From Terrisporobacter vanillatitrophus (GTDB lineage: Bacteria; Bacillota; Clostridia; Peptostreptococcales; Peptostreptococcaceae), in the NCBI RefSeq assembly GCF_051148895.1, contig NZ_CP154625.1, positions 1,736,001 through 1,800,000 of the forward strand: a DNA stretch of 64,000 nucleotides, given 5' to 3'. The notes under the pieces are model-generated. The model had not been told where the DNA came from and ran no database searches. It saw nothing but the letters and a program-made list of their open reading frames with translations. The position numbers and the translations under genes are program-made. Below, piece after piece: positions 1 to 9,310 of this stretch (position 1 is its first letter; each line of letters starts with the position of its first letter).

Positions 1-1115
1 AATATTATACCAACAATTACACCATAAGCTAAGTTATGAGTAGCTAAAACTACTAGAACCGTTGCTAACATAACTAAAGTATCTGATTTTGGAACTTTTG
101 AAATTCTTTTTATAGATCCCCAGTTAAATGTTGATATGGATACAACGACCATAACTGCAGCCAGTGAAATTACTGGTATTTGAACTACAAATTTGTTTAA
201 TATTATTACTGAGATTAACATGGCAGTTCCTGCTGTAAGAGTAGATAATCTTCCTCTTCCGCCATAGTTGTTGTTAATTATTGTTTGTCCTATCATACCA
301 CATCCAGCTATACCACCGAAGAATCCTGCAGTTAGGTTACCAAGTCCTTGTCCTACACATTCTCTGTTTTTGTCACTTGGGGTATCTGTCATATCATCAA
401 CTAATTGAGCAGTTAATAGTGACTCAACTATACCAACTAAAGCAACTGATATAGAGTATGGCAATATTATGAATAAAGTTTCAAAATTAAATGGTACACT
501 TGGTATTATTAATTTTGGTAAGTCTGTTGTTATTCTACCCATATCACCTAGAGTTTTTATATCTAAATTAAATACAACTGATATTATAGTAATAGTTATT
601 ATTGCTACTATTGGAGCAGGTATTGCTTTGGTTATTTTAGGGAATAGGTATATTATTGCAACTCCCAATGCTCCTAAAACTAATAATATAGGTGCACCTT
701 TGAAATGATCTACTTGAGATTGTAACATTAATATACCTAGAGCATTAACAAATCCTATCATAACTGGTTTTGGTATAAATTTCATTAAGTTACCTATTTT
801 TAAATAACCTAGTATTATCTGAATAATTCCTGTAAGTATTGTTGCTGTAAGCATATATTCTACACCGTGGCTTCTTACTAAACTAGCTAATACTAAAGCT
901 GTAGCCCCGGCAGCTGCTGATATAAGTCCTGGTCTTCCTCCAAATATTGATGTTATTAAAGATATACAAAAAGATGCATATACTCCAACCATAGGATCAA
1001 CTCCTGCTACTATGGAAAAACCAATTGCCTCTGGTATAAGTGCCATACACACAACTATACCACCTAGTAAATCTCCTTTAACGTTTCCTAACCATTCTTC
1101 TTTCTTTTGCCTCAT
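1..1115 (-). CDS. SulP-family anion permease, C-terminus outside window
   Basis: Multi-pass inner-membrane transporter of the SulP/SLC26 family, which moves sulfate, bicarbonate or other anions; the substrate cannot be read from sequence. The reverse strand translates to MRQKKEEWLGNVKGDLLGG followed by the family signature region (GIVVCMALIPEAIGFSIVAG, then DPMVGVYASF) and about ten hydrophobic segments. The ATG ends at 1115 and is preceded by AGAAGGA. About 371 codons are present; the last membrane helices and any STAS domain lie beyond the left edge. It is transcribed divergently from the dGTPase-like gene. Family assignment is firm, substrate unknown. Confidence 0.88.
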   Translation of the reverse strand, partial: MRQKKEEWLGNVKGDLLGGIVVCMALIPEAIGFSIVAGVDPMVGVYASFCISLITSIFGGRPGLISAAAGATALVLASLVRSHGVEYMLTATILTGIIQIILGYLKIGNLMKFIPKPVMIGFVNALGILMLQSQVDHFKGAPILLVLGALGVAIIYLFPKITKAIPAPIVAIITITIISVVFNLDIKTLGDMGRITTDLPKLIIPSVPFNFETLFIILPYSISVALVGIVESLLTAQLVDDMTDTPSDKNRECVGQGLGNLTAGFFGGIAGCGMIGQTIINNNYGGRGRLSTLTAGTAMLISVIILNKFVVQIPVISLAAVMVVVSISTFNWGSIKRISKVPKSDTLVMLATVLVVLATHNLAYGVIVGII

Positions 1116-1392
1116 AAAATTCCTTCTTTCTTTTATTAGATTTTTAATTTATATCATATTAATACTTTTACAAGTTATCTCCATTGACAACTTTTTATAT
1201 TAATTTTGTATATTTTAGTCCAAATATCAGTATATGGTGTTTTTAATATAAATATACATTTTATAATATATATACATATTAGTCAAATTTTTCATAAGAT
1301 TAAGTTTTTAAAGTTCTTTAGTATTTATAAACTTATTATAATTAGTTTATTTTAGTACATTAATAAGAAAAACAAGATATAGAGCATAATAG

Positions 1393-1401
1393 TGCTATAA
1401 T
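1393..1401 (+). promoter_or_regulatory. Extended -10 promoter for the dGTPase-like gene
   Basis: TGCTATAAT matches the extended -10 form TGnTATAAT and lies about 47 bases before the ATG at 1448. No good -35 box is seen, as is usual for extended -10 promoters. The rest of the 330-base divergent gap (1116-1447) is very AT-rich and shows no ORF or obvious structured RNA. Confidence 0.55.
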
Positions 1402-1447
1402 ATTCTTAATATATAACTTATATTTGAATTATATATGGAGGGAGATT

Positions 1448-2671
1448 ATGTATAAAAAATTTTCTGATGTGGCAATGAATGAAGATAGAAATTGTAAAGA
1501 AGCAGTTTTAAGAGAAAAAGAACTATACTCAAGAAATAATGATATCAGAAGTGAGTTTGAAAGAGATTACACTAGAATTTTACACTGTTTAGCATATAGA
1601 AGATTAAAACATAAGACACAAGTATTTTTTAACACACAAAATGATCATATTTGCACAAGGATGGAGCATGTATCTCATGTGGAATCAGTAAGTTATATTA
1701 TAGCTAAAGCCTTGGGGCTAAACTTTGAATTGACAAAAGCCATAGCAACAGGTCATGACTTGGGCCATGCACCTTTTGGTCATGAGGGCGAAAATGTTAT
1801 TAAAAAAATATTAGAAGAAAATCTAAACTATTCTTTTTGGCATGAAAAAAATGGTTTAAAAGTAGTGGATAAGTTGGAATTACTCCAAGATAATAAGGGA
1901 AAACTAAGTAACTTAAATCTTACATATGCAGTGAGGGATGGTATAATCTGTCATTGTGGTGAAGTAGATGAAAATGGGATTTTTCCTAGAAAAGATTTTA
2001 TGGATTTAAATAATATAACAAATCCTGGGCAGGTGCAACCTTACACTTGGGAAGGTTGTGTTGTAAAAATTGCTGATAAAATAGCTTATCTTGGAAGAGA
2101 TATAGAAGATGCGCTTCTTTTAAAAATAATTAGTCGTGATGATTTAAAAGACGTATATGAACTAGGACATAAGTATGGCCAAAAAACAGTAAACACTTCA
2201 GTAATAATGCACGAATTAATGGGCGATCTTATTGAAAACAGTTCTATTGAAAATGGAATTTGCTTTTCTCATGAAAAACAGAATTTTATTGACTCCATAA
2301 AAAAATTCAACTATGAAAAAATATATAATAATGAAAAATTTAGTTACTATAAAAAATATGCAAACTTAGTAATCAACAGTATATTTGAAGAACTATTTAA
2401 ATATTATGATAAAGAAAATACCATAAATAATTTACAAGCTAATATAGATAAGAAGTATAGATTTGTCCTAAGTGATTTTAAAGGTTGGATAATAAAATAT
2501 TGTAATGAAAGTATTTTTGATCCTAAAGATTTGAAAAATAGTCTTAATAATGTGAAGGTTTATGGAACTTTAGATAGTGAAGATGTGTATAAAGAAGCCA
2601 TAGTCGATTATATTTCTTGCATGACAGACGCTTATGCAATTAAATGTTTTAATGAATTGATATCTTTTTGA
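1448..2671 (+). CDS. dgt: dGTP triphosphohydrolase-like HD-domain protein
   Basis: Predicted deoxynucleoside-triphosphate triphosphohydrolase of the Dgt/SAMHD1-like HD superfamily, cytosolic, hydrolysing dNTP to nucleoside plus triphosphate. Seen: an RRLKHKTQVF segment, then TRMEHVSHVESVS giving the first metal-binding His, then HDLGHAPFGHEGE carrying the HD pair, and a later KIADKIAYLGRDIEDA aspartate motif. Length is about 407 residues, typical of the shorter Firmicutes type. I chose the ATG at 1448 because GGAGGGAG (1439-1446) lies close upstream; an upstream in-frame ATG at 1424 has no ribosome site. It appears monocistronic. Actual dNTP preference is unknown. Confidence 0.85.
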   Translation: MYKKFSDVAMNEDRNCKEAVLREKELYSRNNDIRSEFERDYTRILHCLAYRRLKHKTQVFFNTQNDHICTRMEHVSHVESVSYIIAKALGLNFELTKAIATGHDLGHAPFGHEGENVIKKILEENLNYSFWHEKNGLKVVDKLELLQDNKGKLSNLNLTYAVRDGIICHCGEVDENGIFPRKDFMDLNNITNPGQVQPYTWEGCVVKIADKIAYLGRDIEDALLLKIISRDDLKDVYELGHKYGQKTVNTSVIMHELMGDLIENSSIENGICFSHEKQNFIDSIKKFNYEKIYNNEKFSYYKKYANLVINSIFEELFKYYDKENTINNLQANIDKKYRFVLSDFKGWIIKYCNESIFDPKDLKNSLNNVKVYGTLDSEDVYKEAIVDYISCMTDAYAIKCFNELISF

Positions 2672-2840
2672 TGATAAAAACTTAACAAATAAAACGAAAC
2701 TTATTATATAATTAAGTTTTGTGAATTTTAAAATGGGTATAAATACTGTTATAAAAGGAAAATAAATTTTAAGCAAAATAAGCAAAAATATGATAATATA
2801 TTAATTATTTCAATAATTAAAACATCAAGGAGATAAATTT

Positions 2841-3281
2841 ATGCAACAAGTAAATGAATTAAATTTATTCATACAAAAGAATCAAAACTTCTATGAAGAG
2901 AAATTTAAAAAAATGGATGATTCGGGGAAAAGCATATCTTGGAATTGGTCAGCATTTTTTATGGGCATATATTGGATGATATATAGAAAAATGTATTTTA
3001 AAGCAGGAGCATTTTTCATATTAAGCTTAGTAGCATCTTATACACCATATATTGGAAGCATACTAAATTTTGCAGTTTTAATTGGCATAGGAATATATGC
3101 AAATGCATTATACCAGGATGAGATACGTGTAAATATGGAAAAAATAAAGGGATTATTACCTGAGGCCAAAGAGATAATTGCCAAGAAAAGAGGGGGAACA
3201 AACTTACCTCTTGCAATTGGCTTATATGCAGTACACAATATAGTGGCCATAATAATTTTAGTTACAGTTCCAGGAATATAA
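2841..3281 (+). CDS. DUF2628-type small membrane protein
   Basis: A 146-residue protein with the pattern of DUF2628 proteins: a short polar N-terminus, then SWNWSAFFMGIYWMIYRKMY, where the W-N-W...F-x-G-x-Y-W-x-Y-R core is characteristic, followed by three or four hydrophobic helices. AAGGAG precedes the ATG. Function of the family is unknown; an envelope location is inferred from the helices. It ends in a strong bidirectional terminator shared with the convergent gene to its right. Confidence 0.75.
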   Translation: MQQVNELNLFIQKNQNFYEEKFKKMDDSGKSISWNWSAFFMGIYWMIYRKMYFKAGAFFILSLVASYTPYIGSILNFAVLIGIGIYANALYQDEIRVNMEKIKGLLPEAKEIIAKKRGGTNLPLAIGLYAVHNIVAIIILVTVPGI

Positions 3282-3283
3282 AT

Positions 3284-3325
3284 AAAAATAGCATTCACTA
3301 ATTAATTTTAGTGAATGCTATTTTT
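3284..3325. terminator. Bidirectional terminator
   Basis: Perfect 17-bp inverted repeat (AAAAATAGCATTCACTA at 3284-3300, its complement at 3309-3325) with an 8-base loop. It has T-runs on both strands and lies between two convergent genes. Confidence 0.9.
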
Positions 3326-3327
3326 AT

Positions 3328-3771
3328 CTATTTTAAACCTAAATTTGAAAGCATGCTAGATATTCCATATGTTTTATCGTATTTTGAGTAGTACTCTTTA
3401 AATACATCATCCACGTTAGAATTTCTAAATACTTCAAATTCAATTCCTTTAAATTCGCCTATAATACATTTTAAGTTAGTATTATTTAAGTAATTTATTA
3501 ATCTTAATATGTATTCTTTTATATCATCTTTAGGTAATACATTTAATTCATCAATATTTTCAGCTACTATGCAAGCAGACTCATTTAACTCTTCTTCTGA
3601 AAGGTTATAATCCAATTTAGATATTATACTTTCCAGCTCTTCTTGGCTAAGTTCTAAGTCATCTATATTTTTACCATCTAAAATTTCTTGTATTTTATCT
3701 AAAATCATAGATTCATTCCAAGCATACTTATTAGAATTAGATGTTATTTTATTATCAATATTACTATTCAT
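3328..3771 (-). CDS. Acidic hypothetical protein
   Basis: 147 residues with no family I recognise. The sequence is acidic and mostly helical, with a Glu/Leu-rich stretch around residues 25-75 (e.g. ELSQEELESIISKL), no signal peptide and no membrane helix, so a soluble cytosolic protein is likely. The start is supported by GAGGAG just upstream on the reverse strand. Its 3' end runs into the bidirectional terminator. Codon use resembles its neighbours. No function can be assigned. Confidence 0.7.
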   Translation of the reverse strand: MNSNIDNKITSNSNKYAWNESMILDKIQEILDGKNIDDLELSQEELESIISKLDYNLSEEELNESACIVAENIDELNVLPKDDIKEYILRLINYLNNTNLKCIIGEFKGIEFEVFRNSNVDDVFKEYYSKYDKTYGISSMLSNLGLK

Positions 3772-3958
3772 TTTATAAATCTCCTCACTTTAATTTAATC
3801 TTATTATATCAAAAATTATAAATTTTATCAGTAGGGGTAACTAGTAAAATTTTTCTTCAATGGATAATAAAGAATAGTAAATTTTTATATGATATAATAA
3901 GAAAAACATATTATGATAAAATAGATATATAAGCAAAATTGGAAAGGTTGGTATAAAT

Positions 3959-4369
3959 ATGATAAAACCAATTATGAAGGACATATTGTTTTTAGGAGAA
4001 AAATCAGAACTAGCTACTAAAGAGGATATACATGTAGTTGATGACTTAATTGATACATTGAGGGCAAATCTTGACAATTGTGTTGGAATGGCAGCAAATA
4101 TGATAGGTGTCAAGAAATGTATAATTGTATTTGCTGTAGGAAATGCAATAGTTCCAATGATTAACCCAGTTATAACTAAGAAAGAAAATAGTTATGTGAC
4201 AGAAGAAAGCTGTTTATCTTTAATAGGTGTTAGGCAAACAACAAGATATGAAACGATAGATGTGGAATATTTTGATAAAAGTTTCAAAAAACAACAAGGT
4301 ACATTTACTGGATTTGTGGCACAAATTATTCAACATGAAGTTGATCATTGTAATGGAATAATTATTTAG
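3959..4369 (+). CDS. def: Peptide deformylase (variant motif I)
   Basis: Removes the N-formyl group from nascent proteins; cytosolic metalloenzyme. All three deformylase motifs are recognisable: GMAANMIG (motif I, canonical GxGLAAxQ), EESCLSL (motif II, EGCLS, with the metal-binding Cys) and QHEVDHCNG (motif III, HExDH). At 136 residues it is shorter than the roughly 150-190 of standard enzymes and its motif I lacks the usual Gln, a pattern I associate with secondary clostridial deformylases. GGAAAGG precedes the ATG. A different main deformylase may exist elsewhere in the genome; that is inference. Confidence 0.85.
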   Translation: MIKPIMKDILFLGEKSELATKEDIHVVDDLIDTLRANLDNCVGMAANMIGVKKCIIVFAVGNAIVPMINPVITKKENSYVTEESCLSLIGVRQTTRYETIDVEYFDKSFKKQQGTFTGFVAQIIQHEVDHCNGIII

Positions 4370-4374
4370 AAATA

Positions 4375-4407
4375 AGATACTAGTAGAAATACTGGTATCT
4401 TTTTTCT
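4375..4407 (+). terminator. Terminator after def
   Basis: AGATACTAGTA, loop GAAA, then TACTGGTATCT, followed by a run of T. Confidence 0.85.
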
Positions 4408-4612
4408 GAAATTTTTGAATATAATATACTATTTTACTAGAGTTGTGTATAATTCAGCCTTTTAATAACAAAATAAGACATGAAAAAAATTATGTATTTA
4501 AAAATATAAAAAAATTTTAAAAAAAAATTAAAAAAGGTATGGAAAAAAATGAAAAATGAATGTATAATCTTCCTTGGCAAAAAATATTAAATTTTAGGGG
4601 GCTAAAGCAATT

Positions 4613-5506
4613 ATGCTAACAGCAATTTTAGGCGCATTAGGCGTTATAACAGCAGGTTATACAACAGTTTATGTAAATGACTTTAGAAAACACAGAGATG
4701 CATCTGAGGCAAACGTATTCAAAGCAGGATTAGTTATAGGATTCATAACAGATTTCCTAGATGCAATAGGAGTAGGTTCTTTTGCAACTACAACAGCAAT
4801 TTTAAAATTTAGTAAGAAAGTAAATGTACCAGATAAGTTATTACCAGGAACATTAAACGTTGCTCATGCACTACCAATGATAGCGCAAGCGTTTTTATCA
4901 CTTAACGCAATATCTGTAGACATCACTACATTATTATGTATGATAATATCTGCAGTTGTAGGTTCTTGGATAGGAGCTGGTATAATATCAAAATTACCAG
5001 AGAAAAAAGTTCAATTAACTATGGGAGTAGCTCTTGCAGGAACAGCTGTCTTATTAGTATTAGGTCAATTAGGATTAATGCCATCAGGTGGAGAATCAAT
5101 GGGTCTTACTGGTGGGAAATTAATAGTAGGTATAGTTGGTAACTTTATACTTGGAGCATTAATGACAGCAGGTATAGGTTTATATGCACCATGTATGGCA
5201 ATGATTGCACTTCTTGGAATGAATCCAAAGGCAGCATTCCCAATAATGATGGGTGCTTGTGCATTCGTTGGACCAATAGCTAGTACAAAATTCGTTAAAG
5301 AAGGAGCTTATGAAAGAAAGGTATCTATGGGTATAACTATAGGTGGTGTAATAGGTTCAATTTTAGCATTATTATTTGTAACAAACATGCCAATTTATTG
5401 GTTAAAATGGCTAGTAGTCCTTGTTGTTGTTTATACTTCAGCAACTATGCTTAAGGCAGCTAAGACTAAAGAGGCAGAAACTCAAACAGAAGTAAAAGCA
5501 AGCTAA
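4613..5506 (+). CDS. TauE/SafE-family (TSUP) membrane exporter
   Basis: A 297-residue polytopic protein, about eight hydrophobic helices, of the 4-toluene-sulfonate/sulfite uptake-export family. The two internally similar halves each contain glycine-rich helix motifs (GFITDFLDAIGVGSFATTTA near residues 40-60, and GIGLYAPCMAMIALLGMNP in the second half). Members move sulfite, sulfonates or other small organic anions, but the substrate here is unknown. The ribosome site AGGGGG is about 11 bases before the ATG. It is flanked by terminators, so probably monocistronic. Confidence 0.85.
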   Translation: MLTAILGALGVITAGYTTVYVNDFRKHRDASEANVFKAGLVIGFITDFLDAIGVGSFATTTAILKFSKKVNVPDKLLPGTLNVAHALPMIAQAFLSLNAISVDITTLLCMIISAVVGSWIGAGIISKLPEKKVQLTMGVALAGTAVLLVLGQLGLMPSGGESMGLTGGKLIVGIVGNFILGALMTAGIGLYAPCMAMIALLGMNPKAAFPIMMGACAFVGPIASTKFVKEGAYERKVSMGITIGGVIGSILALLFVTNMPIYWLKWLVVLVVVYTSATMLKAAKTKEAETQTEVKAS

Positions 5507-5537
5507 TATTTAAAATTAAATTTATTAAATATAATAT

Positions 5538-5571
5538 AAAAGTCTACTTTTAAAATAAAGTAGACTTTTTT
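5538..5571 (+). terminator. Terminator after the TSUP gene
   Basis: AAAGTCTACTTT, loop TAAAAT, then AAAGTAGACTTTTTT. It could also serve the convergent gene on the reverse strand. Confidence 0.9.
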
Positions 5572-5603
5572 GATGCAAATAAAAACTTTTATAAATTATA
5601 ATG

Positions 5604-6107
5604 CTAGCACAAGTTAGGATTTTTTTCTTCATATAAATTTGTAACAATATCACATCTTTTGTTTATATAACTACTAATTAATATTAGTATAAAGTTTAAC
5701 GATATTATTGTAAGAAAAATAGCCAGATTATTTGATGATGCTAGAATAAGTTTGGCTTTTTCCATGGAATACATAGAAAATAATATAAGCACAATACATT
5801 CAATATAAAAGATAAAAAGATCTATAAAGTCTTTGTAAATATGAGTTATATCTAAAATACTTTTTTTAAAGGTTAATAGGGACAATACTTCACTAAATAA
5901 TCCAGATTTTTTTAATATGATAATAGTAGTTTTTAGTAGTTTAAATATTAGTATTAATGGAATCAAGAAAACCATAATAAGTCTAATATTAATATATATA
6001 AAAATTGTATCTGTATAAAGATTTTTACTTAGTAATAGTAATAAAGGCATATCAACCAATAGTAATAGGGCATTTATTGATATTTTATTTATTTTTATTT
6101 CTTTCAC
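5604..6107 (-). CDS. Hypothetical four-helix membrane protein
   Basis: 167 residues with four hydrophobic segments (roughly 12-26, 38-58, 98-115, 128-148) separated by lysine-rich loops. I do not recognise a family. Translation most likely begins at GTG (complement of 6105-6107), placed 7-8 bases after AAGGAGGG on the reverse strand. It stands alone, convergent with the exporter gene. Inner-membrane location is inferred from hydrophobicity only. Confidence 0.65.
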   Translation of the reverse strand: MKEIKINKISINALLLLVDMPLLLLLSKNLYTDTIFIYINIRLIMVFLIPLILIFKLLKTTIIILKKSGLFSEVLSLLTFKKSILDITHIYKDFIDLFIFYIECIVLILFSMYSMEKAKLILASSNNLAIFLTIISLNFILILISSYINKRCDIVTNLYEEKNPNLC

Positions 6108-6259
6108 AGTAGCCCTCCTTAGTAGTTTGAAATAATTTATATTAAGTATAACATAAATTTCAGAAATTTATAAACAAATTGACGGAGTGTGGCATATATT
6201 GTTATAAGTAGGTATTAATTTAAATGCTTATTCAGATTAACAAAAAGGTTGGTGGGATA

Positions 6260-7753
6260 ATGTATAAATTTAAAAATCTAACACCTGTGAATGGATTAGA
6301 TTACAGTAATCTAGAAAATGCTAGACAAAACAATTATTGTTGGTCTATGAGTGAACTAGATGATTATATATATGTAGGTACAGGTAGAAATATAATATTA
6401 GTAATACTTCAAACTTATTTTGGAAGTAGCTTAAATATACCAACATCTATATATGCTCCAAATCAAGATAATAGAGCTGAAATTTGGAGATATAAAAAAT
6501 ACTGCCCAGATTCTTGGGAAAAAGTATTTACAGTTGAAGAAGAAAGAGAATTTGGGTTTAGATATATGGTCAACTTTAGACCTTTCAATGGAAATCCAGC
6601 TCTTTATGCAGCATCAGCAGCTACTGAAGGATATATGCAAGTATACAAATCAGTTAATGGTGTAGTATGGCAACCAGTACTTTCTGATGTTTTACCAAAT
6701 AGCACTATAACTGGAACTTCATCAAGAGCAATGGTAGTTCATAAAGATAAGTTATATTTGGCAGCAATAGATGAATCAGGTCTAGGACCACAGACTTTAC
6801 TATATAGTAGTAGAGATCCGGAGTTCTTTCCATGGAAATTAGAAACTCCAGAAGGTACAAATCCAGCTAGAAACCCTCAAGGTGCAATATCAAATATGGC
6901 TGTATTTAACAAACGTATATATGTGGCAACAAGTACGCAAAATGGAGTTCAAATATGGAGAACTAATAAAGAAGAGCCTGCAGTAAATGATTGGACACTT
7001 GTAGTAAATAATGGTTTTGGCGATGGAGATAACGTATATTCATTAAGTATGGGAGTTTTCAAAAACCATCTATATGTAAGTGGAACTAAAGAATTGCCTT
7101 TAGCATGGGCTATACCAAGAGGCTGTGATATAGTAAGAATAGATGAATATGACAATTATGAAGTAGTAGTAGGCCCAAATAGTGTATCTGGAATTTTGTC
7201 AGGATTTAATAATCCATTTAACGTATATGCTTGGCAAATACAAGAATATGAGAATAAGTTATTTGTAAGTACTTTTGATGATTCTACAAATATGCAACTT
7301 ATTCTAGAATTATTATTAGCCAATAGAGAAAATATACCTTTACCACAGTGGATAGTAGATATTTTAATAGGAATATACGAACTTGTAGTAGAATTACTAA
7401 ATAGATTTAGATACCCATTTGGATTTAATTTATATGTATCTAAAAATGGTGTAGATTTTGATCCAGTATTTTTAAATGGACTAGATAATAGATATAACTA
7501 TGGTGGAAGAATACTATATGTAGACAGTGAACGTGATTTATATATAGGAACTGCAAATCCATACCAAGGACTAGAGGTTTGGAGAGCTTCTCAATGTGGA
7601 TATTATTATGGTAAGAATGATAATGACTGTGATTTTGAAGCAATTAAAGAAGAGTTAGAAAAAAGATTTACAACATTACAGCCATATATGCCACAAATTC
7701 AAAAATTTTTACAACCAATGTTTAGTAGATATATCCATAAAAGAGATGAATAA
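6260..7753 (+). CDS. Beta-propeller-like repeat protein of unknown function
   Basis: About 497 residues without signal peptide or membrane helix. It contains recurring blade-like segments: hydrophobic-Tyr-x-Gly-Thr motifs (YVGTGRNI, LYVSGTKELP, LYIGTANPYQ) and strands ending in WR or VWR (AEIWRYK, VQIWRTNK, LEVWRAS), as in many uncharacterised beta-propeller proteins. An insertion near residues 350-390 is rich in Leu/Ile and may be a helical arm. I placed the start at ATG 6260 behind GGTGGG; an in-frame ATG at 6224 would add 12 residues. Ligand and role unknown; I recognise the fold pattern, not a named family. Confidence 0.65.
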   Translation: MYKFKNLTPVNGLDYSNLENARQNNYCWSMSELDDYIYVGTGRNIILVILQTYFGSSLNIPTSIYAPNQDNRAEIWRYKKYCPDSWEKVFTVEEEREFGFRYMVNFRPFNGNPALYAASAATEGYMQVYKSVNGVVWQPVLSDVLPNSTITGTSSRAMVVHKDKLYLAAIDESGLGPQTLLYSSRDPEFFPWKLETPEGTNPARNPQGAISNMAVFNKRIYVATSTQNGVQIWRTNKEEPAVNDWTLVVNNGFGDGDNVYSLSMGVFKNHLYVSGTKELPLAWAIPRGCDIVRIDEYDNYEVVVGPNSVSGILSGFNNPFNVYAWQIQEYENKLFVSTFDDSTNMQLILELLLANRENIPLPQWIVDILIGIYELVVELLNRFRYPFGFNLYVSKNGVDFDPVFLNGLDNRYNYGGRILYVDSERDLYIGTANPYQGLEVWRASQCGYYYGKNDNDCDFEAIKEELEKRFTTLQPYMPQIQKFLQPMFSRYIHKRDE

Positions 7754-7792
7754 TAAAATTAATAGGTGCTTATTTTTTAAGTACTAATTTAT

Positions 7793-7820
7793 GGAGCTGT
7801 TTCTTTGAGGCGGCTCTTTA
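7793..7820 (+). terminator. Terminator after the propeller gene
   Basis: GAGCTG and CGGCTC arms with an 11-base loop, followed by TTTA; modest but plausible. Confidence 0.55.
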
Positions 7821-8007
7821 ATTATGCAAAAAACAAAATATGCAAAATAATAAAAAAATATAGTAAACTTATAGTAAGTTATAAATTGAGAAACTTAAAA
7901 TATCTAAAAATGATTAATTATTAAAATTGATATGTGTATAAAATAAGTAACAAATGGGGTGTTCTTATTTTAATATATAAAATGTGTTTAATCAGGGGGG
8001 AATTTAG

Positions 8008-8673
8008 ATGGTTTTAAATCAAAGGGCTATACTTGATAATAAGCTGCCAAATGATGCTAAATATTATCAAGAGTGCTTTAGTGTGGGGTTAAAGTATTAC
8101 TATGGGGAAGTCTTTGAACAAAATGATAAAAAAGCGTTTATGTGGTTTAAAAAATCAGCAGAAGGCTCAAACATCGATGCTCAAGTAATGCTTGCTAATA
8201 TGTACTATAAAGGTAGAGGAGTAGAAAAAAACTATGAAAAGTCTTTCTTTTGGTTTGAAGAATCTGCAAAGAAAGATAATGAGCATGGATTATATTTTGC
8301 AGGAGTAATGTATAAAGAAGGAAAAGGAGTAGACATAGACTATAAAACTGCATATTTATATTTTAATAAGGCAGCACAAAAAGGAGTTGCCAATGCATAT
8401 TTTAGATTAGGTGAAATGTATTTTGATGGATTATATGTAGAGCAAGATTATGAGCAAGGATTAGAATTATTTAAAGAATCTGCTAGACAAGGATATATTC
8501 GTGCTCAACTGGAGTTGGCAGCAATGTATTGTTATGGGGTTCATGTTGAAAAAGATTTGAAGGAAGCAAATAAATTGTGCCAAATGGTATTATCACAAAA
8601 CAATGAATTGTATAATAATATTTTAAAAGAATATGAAATCCTTGAAACTATAGAATGTGAAAGTCATCAATAA
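8008..8673 (+). CDS. Sel1-like repeat protein
   Basis: 221 residues carrying about four Sel1-like (SLR) repeats of 36 residues, each ending in the pattern A-x-x-W/Y-F-x-x-A-A-x-x-G with a GxGVxxD/N turn: AFMWFKKSAEGSN, SFFWFEESAKKDN, AYLYFNKAAQKGV, GLELFKESARQGY. Such alpha-alpha solenoids act as protein-protein adaptors, often in signalling or envelope stress; no partner is visible here. There is no signal peptide, so a cytosolic location is likely. AGGGGGG precedes the ATG. Confidence 0.85.
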   Translation: MVLNQRAILDNKLPNDAKYYQECFSVGLKYYYGEVFEQNDKKAFMWFKKSAEGSNIDAQVMLANMYYKGRGVEKNYEKSFFWFEESAKKDNEHGLYFAGVMYKEGKGVDIDYKTAYLYFNKAAQKGVANAYFRLGEMYFDGLYVEQDYEQGLELFKESARQGYIRAQLELAAMYCYGVHVEKDLKEANKLCQMVLSQNNELYNNILKEYEILETIECESHQ

Positions 8674-8714
8674 TTAAAAGATCAAAAAAATTCAAAAATA
8701 TGGTTGACAAAAGG

Positions 8715-8753
8715 ATACTTCGAGCATAGAATTAAATTAATTCGAGAATAGAA
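8715..8753 (+). promoter_or_regulatory. Candidate MarR operator: two direct repeats
   Basis: TTCGAGCATAGAA (8719-8731) and TTCGAGAATAGAA (8741-8753) are direct repeats offset by 22 bases, about two helical turns, immediately upstream of the MarR gene. The first copy lies inside ATACTTCGAG, which recurs exactly at 9312-9321 before the ArsA genes. Autoregulation is inferred. Confidence 0.55.
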
Positions 8754-8769
8754 ATAAATGGTGAGACTT

Positions 8770-9255
8770 ATGAAAATAAATAAAGAAATATTTGAAAAAG
8801 ACTTTTATAGTTATATTGATAGCATGAAGGATTTATTGTCTCCTCAGCTATGGCAAAATGTATTATTTGATTGTTCAAAAAATGAAATATTTATATTATG
8901 GTTTCTTTACAGACACAAAGAAGTCAATATGACTCAAATAGCACAGTACATAAATGTACCTTTAAATACAGCAACGGGAATTATTAACCGCATGGAAAAG
9001 AAAAAACTAGTATCTAGAACTCGTAGTGTGGAAGATAAAAGAATAGTTGCTATATGCTTGGATACAGATGGAGATGAGCAAATTGAAGCTATATTAAAGG
9101 AATTTATGTACTATGGCAAAAGAGTTATTGAATCTTTTACTGATGAAGAAATAGAGCTTTTCTTTAACATGATAAATAAACTTATGGACATTATGAAAGA
9201 AGAAAGAAACAAAGAAAAAACTAAGCCAAAGATTAGAAAAATTTCAATTGATTAA
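8770..9255 (+). CDS. MarR-family transcriptional regulator
   Basis: Winged-helix repressor or activator, 161 residues. The recognition region is MTQIAQYINVPLNTATGIINRMEKKKLVSR, followed by the wing motif EDKRIVAICL with the family D-x-R signature. GGTGAG at 8760-8765 points to the ATG at 8770 rather than the in-frame ATG at 8758. The following gene set (two ArsA-like ATPases and a small protein) is separated by a hairpin but shares an upstream sequence word with this gene, so it is the likely target. The signal sensed is unknown. Confidence 0.85.
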   Translation: MKINKEIFEKDFYSYIDSMKDLLSPQLWQNVLFDCSKNEIFILWFLYRHKEVNMTQIAQYINVPLNTATGIINRMEKKKLVSRTRSVEDKRIVAICLDTDGDEQIEAILKEFMYYGKRVIESFTDEEIELFFNMINKLMDIMKEERNKEKTKPKIRKISID

Positions 9256-9275
9256 TAATGCATATATTAAAAATG

Positions 9276-9298
9276 AGCTGTTGTATTTTACAACAGCT
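9276..9298. terminator. Hairpin between MarR and ArsA genes
   Basis: AGCTGTTGTA, loop TTT, TACAACAGCT: a perfect 10-bp stem. It is followed by an A-rich rather than T-rich run on the plus strand, so intrinsic termination of the MarR transcript may be partial. Confidence 0.5.
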
Positions 9299-9310
9299 TA
9301 TAAAAAAATA

